Made by a program: the position numbers and the translations under genes
Shown here: piece by piece, positions 1 through 10,576 of the stretch
Numbering within the stretch: the first letter of the stretch is position 1
How the letters are laid out: each line of letters opens with the position of its first letter
Notes under the pieces: generated by a model
Seen by the model: the letters and a program-made list of their open reading frames with translations, nothing else
Told to the model about the DNA's origin: nothing
Database searches by the model: none
NCBI GenBank assembly: GCA_030844895.1
Contig: CM061234.1
Location: 12,893,573-12,957,572, forward strand
Direction of reading: 5' to 3'
From: Ambrosia x helenae
Lineage: Eukaryota; Streptophyta; Magnoliopsida; Asterales; Asteraceae
Length of the DNA stretch: 64,000 nucleotides

Positions 1-1
1 T

Positions 2-267
2 GTCTATGATCCAGTTACAAACACTTTTAACTTGTCAGAAGAAGAGTGGCAAATTGAGATGAGGTATTTGTTTTATACTAATAATTAGTAGTGGTATATT
101 TCATTAATATTATAGTATTTTAAAATATTTCTTCACACAGTCTAACAAGTATGTTGAAGCTTTGAGAACTGCGCCACTTGCTTACCCCGAGCTTTGTTGT
201 CAATTGTATGAGGGGTCTACTTCAAATGGTTTTGATAGTTGGGGGCCAAGTGCTACGCTTCCTCATG
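2..267 (+). pseudogene. Myb/SANT-like Harbinger partner protein, 3' part
   Basis: Two exon pieces are readable. Bases 2-61 give a stretch containing VYDPVTNTFNLSEEEWQIEM; after an intron of about 77 bases ending in cacag, bases 140-267 continue with KYVEALRTAPLAYPELCCQL. This is the C-terminal part of the Myb/SANT-like DNA-binding proteins that partner the Harbinger transposase and help it reach the nucleus and the element ends (family knowledge). The exon phases do not join cleanly at the visible GT donor, suggesting a one-base loss. The coding sequence then runs into a short-unit repeat. The DNA-binding N-terminus is left of the window. Confidence 0.65.
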
Positions 268-384
268 TTATGGATGTTATGTTTTGGATGCTATGTTTTG
301 GATGCTATGTTATGGATGTTATGTTTTGGATTTCATGTTATGGATGTTATGTTTTGGATGCTATGTTTTGGATGTTATGTCATA
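268..384 (+). repeat. 14-bp-unit minisatellite
   Basis: About eight imperfect copies of a 14-base word like TGGATGTTATGTTT (alternating with TGGATGCTATGTTT) run head to tail between the Myb-like gene and the transposase gene. The open frames across it are low-complexity and not credible proteins. Confidence 0.85.
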
Positions 385-429
385 GTTTATGTGGATGATA
401 TAGTTTATTTATGTTATGATAGGTATCTT

Positions 430-1677
430 ATGGATTCGGACGATGAGATTATAGTTTTGATTATCTATTGTTGGTATTGGGTCTCATTAGCCTCGAGAAT
501 GAATGTTAAAAGGATAAGAGACTTGAATTCGGCATTAACCGGTCATGAATACACGCAAGAATTATTGCATGGTACTTCTACACAATGTCATGAGATGATG
601 CGTCTTTCACGTGATGCATTTATATTGTTGTGCAATCATTTTAAACAAAAAAATTGGTTGCAAAGTAGTAAGTCAATAACCTTGGAAGAAAAGTTGGCTA
701 TGTTTTTTATGGTCATTGGACATAATGAACGTTTTCGAATGGTTAACGAAGGTTCCAACACTCAACAGAAACAATTCATAGATGTTTTCATGAGGTCCTA
801 AAGGCAATGATGAATTTCGCAAAAGAAGTTGTAGTTCCAACATCTTCTAATGTAAGCGCAAATAACTCCGAACGACATATAAGGCTAAAAGAAATATTTC
901 CTGGAGCAATAGGTGCCTTAGATGGAACGCTTATACATGCGATCGTGCCTGCTGATCAACAGACTCGTTACCGGGGAAGAGGAAAAGGTGAATGCTTTCA
1001 AAATGTATTAGCAATTTGTGACTTTGATATGATATTCACATTCGTATGGGCCGGATGGGAGGGAATTGCACATGATTCACGAGTTTTAAAAGAAGTTGCG
1101 TTCAACCCAAATTCTGGCTTTCCTTTCCCGCCACCAGGTTTTTAACCATTCTTCAATGTTCATTTCATACATTATTTGTTTTTTATATGATAGTTTTGAT
1201 ATTGATACAGATAAGTATTACCTTTGTGACGCTGCGTACACCAACACTCGTGGATTTATGACTCCTTACCGTGGTACGAGGTATTGGTTAGCCGATTTTC
1301 GACGACAACGTGCGTTAACTAAGGAAGAAAGATTCAATCATGCTCACGCACAACTCAGAAATGTCATTGAACGTGCATATGGTGTTCTAAAGGCGAGATT
1401 CCCAATCCTAAAGCAAATGGCTCCCTTTTCTTTTCCAATACAAAGAGACATAGTGATTGCTTGTTTCGCCGTCCATAATTTTATAAGGAAATGCAATATT
1501 TATGATCAGTTATTTATGGAGTATGATGAGAACACGATGTTTCATGAAATGCAAAGTGGGGAAAATGATGGCCTGATAGTTCATGACATAGAGTGGGGTT
1601 CACAAGGTATTGACTATATGAATTCTTTACGTGGCCAGATTGCTAATCAGTTGCTTTCAAATGCTTCATCAAATTAA
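430..1677 (+). pseudogene. PIF/Harbinger transposase (DDE_Tnp_4 / ALP1-HARBI1 type), frameshifted
   Basis: The nuclease excises and inserts the element. Translation from the ATG at 430 gives the helical N-terminal region (CHEMMRLSRDAFILLCNHF, then an LEEKLAMFFMVIGHNERFRMVNE segment). The DDE core follows, with GALDGT, LCDAAY and NVIERAYGVLK holding the three acidic catalytic residues. A one-base shift near 748 moves the reading frame before the segment starting KAMMNFAKEVV. An intron lies at about 1138-1210 (CCAG|gttttt ... gatacag|ATAAG), rejoining at DKYYLCDAAY. The stop is at 1675-1677. Catalytic residues are kept but the frameshift should prevent a full product unless it is a sequencing error. 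Confidence 0.85.
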
Positions 1678-1951
1678 AATTGTATGCAGAGTTGTGTTAT
1701 TTGTATTTGGATTTCGTATGTTGTGTTATTTTGTATTTGGATTTTCGTATGTTTCCATGGATGTTAAAGGATTTATGTTTAATTTGGATTTTCTATGACG
1801 TTTTGTATTTTACTTTTACAATTTTTCATCAATTTGTACACTATTCAGAACTCTGGCCAAACAGATACATTCATTCAGCACATAATAGTTCAGAGGGGTA
1901 AAATAGTCATTCTGCACAGTCATTCAGAGATACAGCCAAACAGCTCTTATT

Positions 1952-2041
1952 GATTCAGCACTTACTGGTTCAGAGCCTCTTAACCATTCAGACCTCTTAT
2001 TGATTCAGCACTTACTGGTTCAGCACTTGCCAAACAGCCCC
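1952..2041 (+). repeat. Harbinger subterminal repeats and right terminal repeat
   Basis: A 22-base word (GATTCAGCACTTACTGGTTC and on) occurs at 1952-1973 and 2002-2023, with related ATTCAG words back to about 1850. The extreme end 2030-2041 is CCAAACAGCCCC. Such subterminal arrays are typical transposase or Myb-partner binding regions; the binding role is inference. Confidence 0.7.
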
Positions 2042-2044
2042 TAA

Positions 2045-2435
2045 CACATTTGCTTATAGAGAGAAGATATCACCACGGTATCAATGTTTAAAGGTCACTG
2101 GCGGTAGTGATGTAGTACCCGAGTATAGATGCCACATCAAAGGCTCCACTAAGTCTCCGGCATGGTGATATTAATTATACCACTCCATCACCGTAATGAA
2201 AGGTAAGAACAAAACTCGCGATCGAGTCTACGCCACGTTCCGCCCATCTTCACCGGCCAAACAACTCTAGTCTTCAAGATAGGATTATCTGGTGGATGAC
2301 CACCATCATCATGAAATCAGGTTTGATCTTGTTCTAAATTTCGCTCCAACAACCGAGAGGCGGTGAAACCGCTTTTGATATATCTTTCGTTTTCATAGAA
2401 ATCGTAACACTATTACGGATGTGATTTGAGGTATT
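2045..2435. other. Unassigned spacer between two transposons
   Basis: No convincing coding sequence, RNA gene or transposon terminus was recognised. The sequence has more even base composition than its neighbours and could be a remnant of host or element DNA. Confidence 0.5.
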
Positions 2436-2655
2436 TATACACAATGAAAAGGTGCCTTGAATTGGTGTGATAACCGCTTACTGTCGCAAGTAACGTAGTC
2501 GGTATTAATAACACCGACAGTTGATGAACAGAGACGGAAAGGAAGATTATACACAACGAAAAAGTGCCTTGAACTGATAACCGTTTACTATTGCCAGTAA
2601 CCGTAGTCGGTGTTAGTAACGTCAACGGTTGATGAGCGGAGACGGAAAGGAAGAT
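2436..2655. repeat. Two-copy tandem duplication, about 110 bp each
   Basis: Copy one is 2436-2547 and copy two is 2548-2655. Both start TATACACAA and end GACGGAAAGGAAGAT, with small internal indels between them. An 85-codon minus-strand open frame across both copies is a by-product of the repeat. Confidence 0.8.
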
Positions 2656-2921
2656 GACACGGAGACACAAGGAAGATGACGGAAGTTTAAGTGCTGTTAA
2701 GTTGCAACGTTAAGTTGCTAAATGTTATATATATATAGGGGATGGATATTATGAAAACCCACTCTTAGAATGGAAACCATAGAAACTTGATCTTGACCAT
2801 CCATCCAATGTGATCAATGGATGATATTGATTTGAAGACTTTTTTGTTTCATTTAGTGTTATTATGTTACAAAAGGGTAATATGGTAATGTTACAAGATA
2901 ACAATAATAATATTATAACTA

Positions 2922-3164
2922 CTCTCTCTCTCTCTCTCTCTCTCTCCATCAAATCAACTGTCACTTCTTCTTCTTCTCCCCATCCCGCCTAAAATCAAAC
3001 CCTCCTCTCTGTCTCCCTCACTTCTTCTTCTCCATTCTCAAGACCACCACAAACCCTCTCTCCCACTCCCCCTCTTACCCTATACGATTACAAACCACAA
3101 CAAACCCTCTCTCTCTCTCTCTCTCTCTCTCTCCTTCTCTCTCTCTCTCTCTCCCTCTCTCTCA
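2922..3164. repeat. (CT)n microsatellites
   Basis: Near-pure CT runs lie at 2922-2947 and 3106-3164 in a pyrimidine-rich stretch just upstream of the first candidate exon at 3212. A CT-rich leader is common in plant 5' untranslated regions. Confidence 0.9.
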
Positions 3165-3374
3165 CACCGCCACTCACTCTATCTCCTCATTGTTTCTCGA
3201 AAGTTGCAGACATGAAACCGACATTAATAAGTTTATCATCCAATAAACGGCGGCGATCATCTAAAAGGTAACAACTTTCTAAAAAAATTTTGTTTTAATA
3301 AGGATTTTGTTCAAAAAATATATAAAAACCTTATTAATAGTGTTGTTAATATGTAAAACCTCGTTAATAGTGTC

Positions 3375-3496
3375 ACAGAAAGGATCATTTGAGTTTATGT
3401 TACTTTGTGTTGTTGTGGTTTTCTGAATAAAGAATTTCTCAGAAGGGATCATTTGGGTTTTTGTTACTTTAGGTTGTTGTTTTCTGAATAAAGAAC
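3375..3496. repeat. Tandem duplication in the first intron
   Basis: Two copies of about 60 bases (starting near 3375 and 3439) share GGATCATTTG, GTTACTTT and TTTTCTGAATAAAGAA. They lie in the intron between the first two candidate exons of the Ulp1-like gene. Confidence 0.7.
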
Positions 3497-4332
3497 CCCC
3501 TGTATTTTAGTTGTTTAATAAGGTTTATATTTTTGGGTGCTAAACAGGAAGTCCATGCGGGTCGTTAAGCGCAGGGCAGGTATCTATCATGACTTGTTAA
3601 GTTTGGCATATGTATATTAGGTTGATTTGTACTTATCATACAAATTTATTTTTGGCTGTCAGTTGGTTCAGACAGAACAAGCAGTGATTTAATACTGATA
3701 AATGATAGCACTAACAAGTTGGAAAAGAAATGCAAAGACCCAATTGCCATCAGTGATGCTGATTTTGGACCGCTAGATATGAGAGCACACAACGAGTGTT
3801 AGGTAAAAATTGATGTAACCTTTGTTCATTGATGCTTTCTTATCAAAATTATGCATAACTTATGTTACTGTTTTGATATCTAGAATTTGATGAGTCAGAC
3901 CTGAGTATGCCAATCTCGGCGTTGAAGCGGGAAAAAAGGTATATGTTTATAATGGATTATGTGTTTAACAGATATTAACATGTGTTAACAGTTTAAAAAA
4001 ACTGTAATGACCCGAGTTGTGTATGCAAAGAGTGAAGATTGCAGCCTATTGTTTACTCTTATTTACTACTTATAATAACTTGTGTTACAGATAAAAGTTC
4101 AGTACAGACGGCTGGAACATCTGGACTTAATGGTATGCTTTAACATGTGTTATCATTAGACTGTTTGTTTACAATAGACTGTTTGTTTAACTAGAATAAC
4201 ATGCGTTATAGGCAAAAGGATAGCGTGTGCAGATGTGGTTGGACCATCTGACAAGAAAGGTATCATTGAGTTTCCTCTGCATCCTTAACATGTGTCCTTA
4301 ACATATTTTAATATTGTAACACATGTTAACAG

Positions 4333-5070
4333 GCAAGCAGACCACATCGCGTAAGAGAAAGAAACCGGCCTTTGTGGATGTTGATGACACATTGGGGAAT
4401 AAGGAGGATATTGAGTTGGGTCATAAACGGAAGAATTCTAAAAGGTTTGAGTTCCCGACAATTAAAACATGGTCTACTCTTGTCCAGTTTTTTAGGTGTG
4501 TTTCACTTCTATCAATGGAACAACGATCAGCGGTTAAGGAGATGGGATTTGGAAGGCCGTTGCACTTTAGGATGGATGGGGTGCCTCTAAAATTGGCACA
4601 TTTTGTGGTAGACAGCCTTGATCCTGAAAGAATGGAGATAAATGCGCCATGTGGCATGATGAAGATAAACCGCAAGGTAGTTCAAAAACGGTTAGGGATA
4701 CCAGAGGGGGGAGTCAAGTTGATGTCTACCGAGATTAAATGTCCAATGGACAAAGCTGTAAAGAGGTGCAGAATAAGGTATACAAGTAAGTTCGTCTCCG
4801 CAAAGAGTATGGTTGACATGATTGAGAAGTCCAATGGGGAAGACATGTTTGAGTTCCGTATGGACTTCCTGATGTGTTTTGTTACTGTAATAGTTGATTG
4901 CCATAAGCAAGGACATTAAAGGAAGGCATCTTGTCTCACATATCAAGAAAGATGAAGTTCAATGAGATTGATTGGTGTGGGTTAGTTGTTGAACAATTGA
5001 GAGAGTGTAAGAAGAGTTGGGACAGATCTGATCCACAAAGCCTATTCACCGGACCACTCGCAACACTAAC
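4333..5070 (+). pseudogene. N-terminal conserved module of the Ulp1-like gene
   Basis: This exon begins right after the acceptor ttaacag at 4332. It holds a basic SRKRKKP patch, then AVKEMGFGRPLHFRMDGVP, VVDSLDPERMEI and VVQKRLGIPEGG. This helical module is found N-terminal to the protease in plant Ulp1-like transposon genes. The frame breaks at about 4917-4931 and continues with MSHISRKMKFNEIDWCGLVV up to about 5070, where the sequence runs into a possible donor. The frame break implies loss of function or a sequencing error. Recognition is by pattern only; a profile search would settle the family. Confidence 0.6.
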
Positions 5071-6953
5071 GGTACAACTTTTTATACTACTTTTTTTTAT
5101 TAGCTTATCTTATAACTGACATTTTTTTCGGCGAAAAGCTATTGTACGTGGATAGGGCAACATGCAAAGGGATGGTTATAGATTACAGTGAGTGTCCAAT
5201 CACTTACCGGACGATGCAACGATTGAGAGAAAGAGAGAAGTTAGAGATTGTTAATGGTGGTTTTTGAAATGATGCTTTAAAGCGATTGAGTATAACTTGG
5301 GAGAAGGATGAAGCTGGGCCAAGTGTCAAGGTATGGTGTCCTTTATTGATTATAACATGTGTTATGAAGCACATGTTATGCGTAACATGTGTTAACAACT
5401 GTTTTGGTCTGTGCTTTCTTGAGTATAAACAGGATAAGGTGCTTCTAGTGGAAAAACACATTGATACTATTTTGAAGCATAAGAAGAGCATTGAAGATGT
5501 GTTGGGGCTGTTGTATGAAGAGCATCCGGACGATATGCAGGTTCAAACGTTGGTGTCAAAGTACGCAACTCTTTTGGCTGATAAAGCGATTTGGGTTAGT
5601 GAGGTTGCAGCTAATGTGCAAATACAAGATGTGTTGGAGTCGTTGAATACCAATGATAATACTAGCGATGGAGACGAGTTAGGTGATGGGGGCTCTTCAA
5701 GTCCCATTGTAAGCCAGTACCGTAAGGACCTTTTCAAGAAACGTAGAGGAAAGTCAAATAAAGAACCTGGTAACAGTTTTTTGATTCAGTAACATGTCAA
5801 TGTTATTGAGTAACATGTGAATATTACTAACTAACATGTGTTATTGTTCTTGTTTTCCACAGTTGGCGTCGACAGGCGTGGGCAGGCATGTAATAAGAAA
5901 CCGAAAGGCGTTACTGGGCATAAGGTAGAGGATAATGTTACTGCCCCTGGTGCAACGTCAGATTTAGTGACGCGCCGCTCGTCACGACTGAAACTGCAAT
6001 TAGCCAGGAAAGCCATTAGTAAGGCGCGCAGGTCGCCACGAAAGCCATCGGTGAAGCGTGTTCCTATTAGTGAAGCACGCAAGATGGCAACAGGTAATGT
6101 TTTTTTACATACATTTTTTCTGAGCTAATTGGGTGACATGTGTGACACTAAAAATGAATACAGTCCCTGATGGTGAGCAGCCTGCGTCCCCGCAGCAACA
6201 ACCTGTGACATCCGTGCCGATCAGTGAGGAAAAGCGCAATAGTATGATTGTTGAAAACAACATCATGTTCGGTGGAGACGACAAAGCAAAATGGATATGT
6301 TGAGCAGCATGCAAAATTAGGTAATCTAAAAAAATGTATAAATCCCGCAGCTTCGTAAGTTTATCTATAACATGTGTTATGGCTACGTGTTTAGATGTTA
6401 CAGGACTTGTTTTGGAGTGTGTTGGTACTAGTGCTGGACAATCAAGTGATGGGGTGATTTGGACCAGAGTACAGGTGCTAAAACATTGGAACAAGCTGGT
6501 AAAAAAGACGAGTCTAATAAGCCAAATGTGCAAGAGACTGGAGTTCTTAATAAGTCGGTGTCAGACGCGTTAGCTGGTGCATAAATCATTAAAATTAGAC
6601 AGTTCCTTATATGTTCAATGAAATATAAACTATTAACATGTGTTATTTTTATTGGCTGGTGTAGGTTTGGCGGGCCATTTGGATACATCGATAGGGGAGG
6701 GGATCAAGCAAGTAGATGGAGCGGCTAGCAATGATGGGGGTGAGGACGCTGGCGTCGGGCTGAGCACATGGTGGAAGCTGGTAAGGAGGCTGGACTGGTG
6801 AAAACAAAACGCTTAATTGATGATTATCTTTATAATGCTCCAAGTTGGAGTGTTGGTCTGTCGCAAATGGATGTGGATGGGAAAGCCAGCCAGCCAGGTT
6901 TATATATTTTTTTTCACGCACTTAACTTGTGTTGAGTTTTTTACAATATATAT

Positions 6954-8412
6954 TGTAACATTTCGTATTTTTTTCCTATCTTGTACGTTTTATTATTTAA
7001 TCTTTAAGACGCCAAATTTTATCTTCCTTGTACGTTCAAAATATATATATATATATATATATATCTACCATTTTTGGACTATTATAACCATATTATAAAA
7101 TTTATAATAATGAAATCTTAGAAATATAATTACAAAAAAAATAATTTGCTTGGACCGGGACTCGAACCCGCGTCCACAGCCTAACCAAACCATCCAACTA
7201 CCAGCTGAGCTAATAGTTTCTTTGTGGTTTTTTTATCCAGCCCAACAATTATATACTTTCCCTTATTTTTACACCATTGACTTCTGAAAGTCAAAACCCA
7301 TCTTCAATCAACAATTGACATCCTTTAATGTGTCGATTTTCCAATCAAATCCCATAATCAACTCGTCCTATTACCCTCTACTTTCTGCATTTAGATTATT
7401 GACCCATTAATGCATTTTATTGCGTTTAATTTGATTGATTGACCGACTTATTAACCTTCCTAAAATCAAATTCTGAATTCGTATATATAAGGCCATATTA
7501 TTTCAATTGAACTCGCACACCACATCAGGTATAAGCGAAAAACATAACCCCTCTATTACATCCATCTTTCAATCACTAAAAATCGAGATTTGGAACCCTC
7601 ATTGTGCGCGACTTGGAGCTTTAATTGCATCATTTCTGGGTGATATTTGGATACACACGAGCCACATTTACTTATATAACAAGGGTCTCCATTTCAACAC
7701 TAAGGTGAGTTTTACATAGCCCCTTTTCTATTTCACTATTTTTGGGGTGAAACATGTTACAACATTCAATCTACAATTCAATCATAAAGTGTCTATGTGT
7801 TATTCTATGTTGCATTATGTCTTAAACATGACTAGGGTAAGCACATTATTCTAGCATAATCATTAACATTGATCAGCCGACGGTATACAATGATAGATCT
7901 ATTGGACTGACAATCCCACCCGGATACGTGTACCTCCTACATAGGTAGCGTGGGTGATTGTTATCGCATAACATAATCGAGTGAACCATGAGCATATGGG
8001 ATGGACCACAATATTCTAGTCACAAGGGTTGATTATGCACTCGATTTACCTGCTAGTATGTTTTCACATATGGACTAGACTTGCCATGACACTTGAATTG
8101 TACAAGCTTTATTCAATTATCAAAACCTATGTAATTCTCACTAACTTTTGTTGACCTAAAAATATTTTCAAAATTAACATGTTTCAGGTAACAATGAAGC
8201 TGAGGCTTAGAGTATGCATGAGGAAATACTATGAAGTTATTTGAAGTTATTTGCTTTATTGATATTATGTATTTGGGATTTTTAGACATCATTTCATTTG
8301 GATATTTGTGTTATGAATAAATTATTTAAAATTTCTATATATACCATGTGCTACTGAAACAATCATCAATACGTGACATCCCGATGTTTCCGCCATCGGT
8401 TGGGGTGTTACA
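6954..8412 (+). mobile_element. Solo LTR, related to the LTR of element C
   Basis: It starts TGTAACATTTCG and ends CGGTTGGGGTGTTACA, the same termini style as element C (TGTGACATCCG ... CGGTTGGGGTGTTACA). It is flanked by a 5-bp duplication TATAT (6949-6953 and 8413-8417). No primer-binding site, coding region or second LTR follows, so it is a solo LTR left by LTR-LTR recombination. Near 7704 it carries AAGGTGAGTTT, a splice-donor-like site also present in element C. It sits inside the Ulp1-like gene, so it came after that gene. Confidence 0.85.
7152..7216 (-). other. tRNA-like (Pol III box) sequence, antisense in the solo LTR
   Basis: Read on the minus strand it contains a TAGCTCAGCTGG A-box-like word and a GGGTTCGAGTCCC B-box-like word about 40 bases apart. 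The intervening sequence and termini do not make a good cloverleaf. It is best viewed as a tRNA-derived relic, not a tRNA gene. A similar antisense block lies at a comparable place in element C LTRs. Confidence 0.55.
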
Positions 8413-9480
8413 TATATGTTGGGCTGCCACTGCAACTAAAAACCCAGTAATGGTAACAGGTGTTAACGAAGATGTTGATAACGATGATAGTGAGAAGAAC
8501 CAAGGTATGCAAAAACAAGTTTTGTATGATGAATCAAGTTATACTGCGGGGGCGGCGTGTGATTAGGGTACCCATTGTTTAAAAACTCTTAACATGTGTT
8601 ACTGTTTTATTGCACAGCTACAACTGCTCCCGGGGTTGGTGTCCTGACCTTGCATAAAGACCCTACCAACATCTTTGAGGTTCCCCCATTAGCAAGTTTG
8701 ACGGGGCGACATGCGCCTATACATCTGGAGCCCCCTTGGTTGGTGCATATCAGGGTGGGGATAAGATAGCTATACAAAACGTGCTTGCACATCTGGATGC
8801 AGGCAGGAGGAACCCACTGCGGGAAAAGTTGGTTGCAGCTGTTAACAAATCACCATTCTATATAAGGGGGGTTGATCTACAACTGGGTGTGACAAAGGAA
8901 GATGATAAAATTTGGAGCTATATAAATAATAATAAGGGGACGATGTACCAGCTTTTGTAAGTAGCCTTTTAGCCTAGTTTTAACATTAGGTGTAATGTAT
9001 GTTGAGTTAACATGTGTTATCGTTCTTTTTGTTCAAAAAATTTTTGCCACAAAGGAAACAGGCAATGCTATGGTTGGGGCAAATGAAGGTGATATAGGAA
9101 CAACAGATCCAAGAGATATGTAAGTGTTTGAGTATTGTAATATTTTATAGTGTGATGACTGTATGGTGACTTCAATACTAACACCTGTTATCAAAATGAT
9201 AACCCATGTTACAAAAGGGAGGTGATGTTTAGGAGTTGTTATAACGTGGAGGCGACACGTGCCATGTTTAAAAGTCTAGAAGCAGGGACAAAGATACTGG
9301 ATATCATAATCGATTGTTGGGTGGAAGTGTTGAACTATGAGAAAAGTACAAGTCAGATGGTTCCAAATTAAGATTGTTTGTGGGTACAAAAGCTGTGGTA
9401 AAAATCCTTTCTAATCTATTCCTAGAAAAACACATTTTTTTCATTTTTTAAAAAGGTATCGACTAATAACATTTATCTTT

Positions 9481-10198
9481 GTTTGATTGGTTGGGTAATA
9501 GTTTGAATGGATGTTGCGTGACCGTAGTACTACCGAGGAGGAGCGGGTAAACAAGTTTCGCTCTAGCATGAGGGCCGCTGTTTACTGGAGTGATAAGATA
9601 ATGGATCTCCAAAAAATATGATCTTATCATGTTTCCAATCTTGGAGTACGGCCACTACTACCTTTTGGTTTTTGAGTTAAAGTACCCATCAATATCAGTC
9701 ATTGACAACGCGGGTGAAAAAATGGGGGTTCCGATTGCTGACAGCGACAACTACTAAGAGAAGGACACCCCATACAAAATTGTAAGTTGCTTTCTGTGTG
9801 GTAATTTCTTTCTAACATGTGTTAGTTTATGGTTAATGTATGTTATTTTCTTTCTAACATGTGTTAACCACTGTTTTATTTACCAGAAAGAAATGCTGGT
9901 GAGGTATCTACGTGAACTCAACCACTCGAAAGCTGAAGTAATCAACGGGTTAAAGATTCAAAGGGAGAAGATTGATTGGGCAACCCATAACAATGTTGAT
10001 GATTGTGGGTTGTTCTTGATGCGCCATATGGAAAAGTTCACGGGGAAAGGTGAACGTTTTGATACCGGGTTCAACACAAATGGCGCAAAGAAGCTCGCGG
10101 AGGTTAGGAAGTTGAGAGAGATGTTTGCAGCTCATATGTTACGGTCTCTATCTAACCTTTTGAAGGACAAAGTTGAATCAGAAGCGCTAGGGAAGTAA
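9481..10198 (+). pseudogene. C48 (Ulp1) peptidase catalytic module
   Basis: Around 9640-9700 the translation reads LEYGHYYLLVFELKYPSISVIDN, giving the catalytic His (GHYY) and Asp (VIDN). After an intron with acceptor ttaccag near 9886 it reads KEMLVRYLRELNHSKAEVI and then NNVDDCGLFLMRHMEKF, which holds the catalytic Cys. The C-terminal tail runs to the stop at 10196-10198. The His-Asp-Cys triad is therefore preserved, although a stop codon falls near 9756 and the frame shifts near 9620. In the active family these enzymes cleave SUMO-like modifiers. Here activity is doubtful. Confidence 0.7.
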
Positions 10199-10576
10199 AA
10201 AAGAATCAACTATCTATACTTTTGGTGGTACGATGTTTTTTGTGCGGCGTTATTGCATGGTCGCTGGTATATAATGTTGGTTAAAACTTTATATTGTCTA
10301 GACTTTAAAAGTAATGTAATTGGCCGCAGGATCTACCTGTTGCCTAGTAAACTTTTAGTCTTTTGGTGAAATATTCTGCCTTAACATGTGATGTACAAAA
10401 ATCTAATATTTATATAACCTTGTAATGGATGGCAAGTGTTTTCGTATGTGGGCCACTGTTAAACACTTGTTTATTTCTAACACGCGTTACCTCATCGTGT
10501 GTTAACATGTGTTATCCCTAACATGAGTTATCTTATCTTGCATACCCTCCTATCTTCTTTGGAAAACGAAGAATTA

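Larger units (their letters stand above)
1..2041 (+). mobile_element. PIF/Harbinger DNA transposon, right-hand part
   Basis: The segment carries the two genes typical of PIF/Harbinger elements, a Myb/SANT-like protein and a DDE transposase, in the same orientation. The right end reads CCAAACAGCCCC followed by TAA at 2042-2044, matching the GGGGCTGTTTGG-type terminal repeat and 3-bp TAA/TTA target site of the superfamily. The left terminal repeat lies outside the window. Both genes carry frame damage, so the copy is probably not autonomous. Confidence 0.85.
3212..10198 (+). pseudogene. Ulp1/C48 cysteine protease-like gene, many exons, degraded
   Basis: Plant Ulp1-like proteins of this group have a long N-terminal region and a C-terminal C48 peptidase domain related to SUMO proteases. 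A candidate start at 3212 encodes MKPTLISLSSNKRRRSSKR, a basic nuclear-localisation-like segment. Small exons follow (about 3549-3580, 3661-3799, 4091-4132, 4212-4259), then a large exon from 4333, an alpha-helical part near 5430-5770, a basic KARRSPRKPSVKR stretch near 6030-6060, family segments near 8740-8960 and 9225-9370, and the catalytic domain to 10198. In-frame stops and frame changes occur near 4919, 5265, 8730, 9370, 9620 and 9756. It is most likely a decayed gene carried by a transposon; exact exon joins are uncertain. The solo LTR at 6954-8412 interrupts it. Confidence 0.6.
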
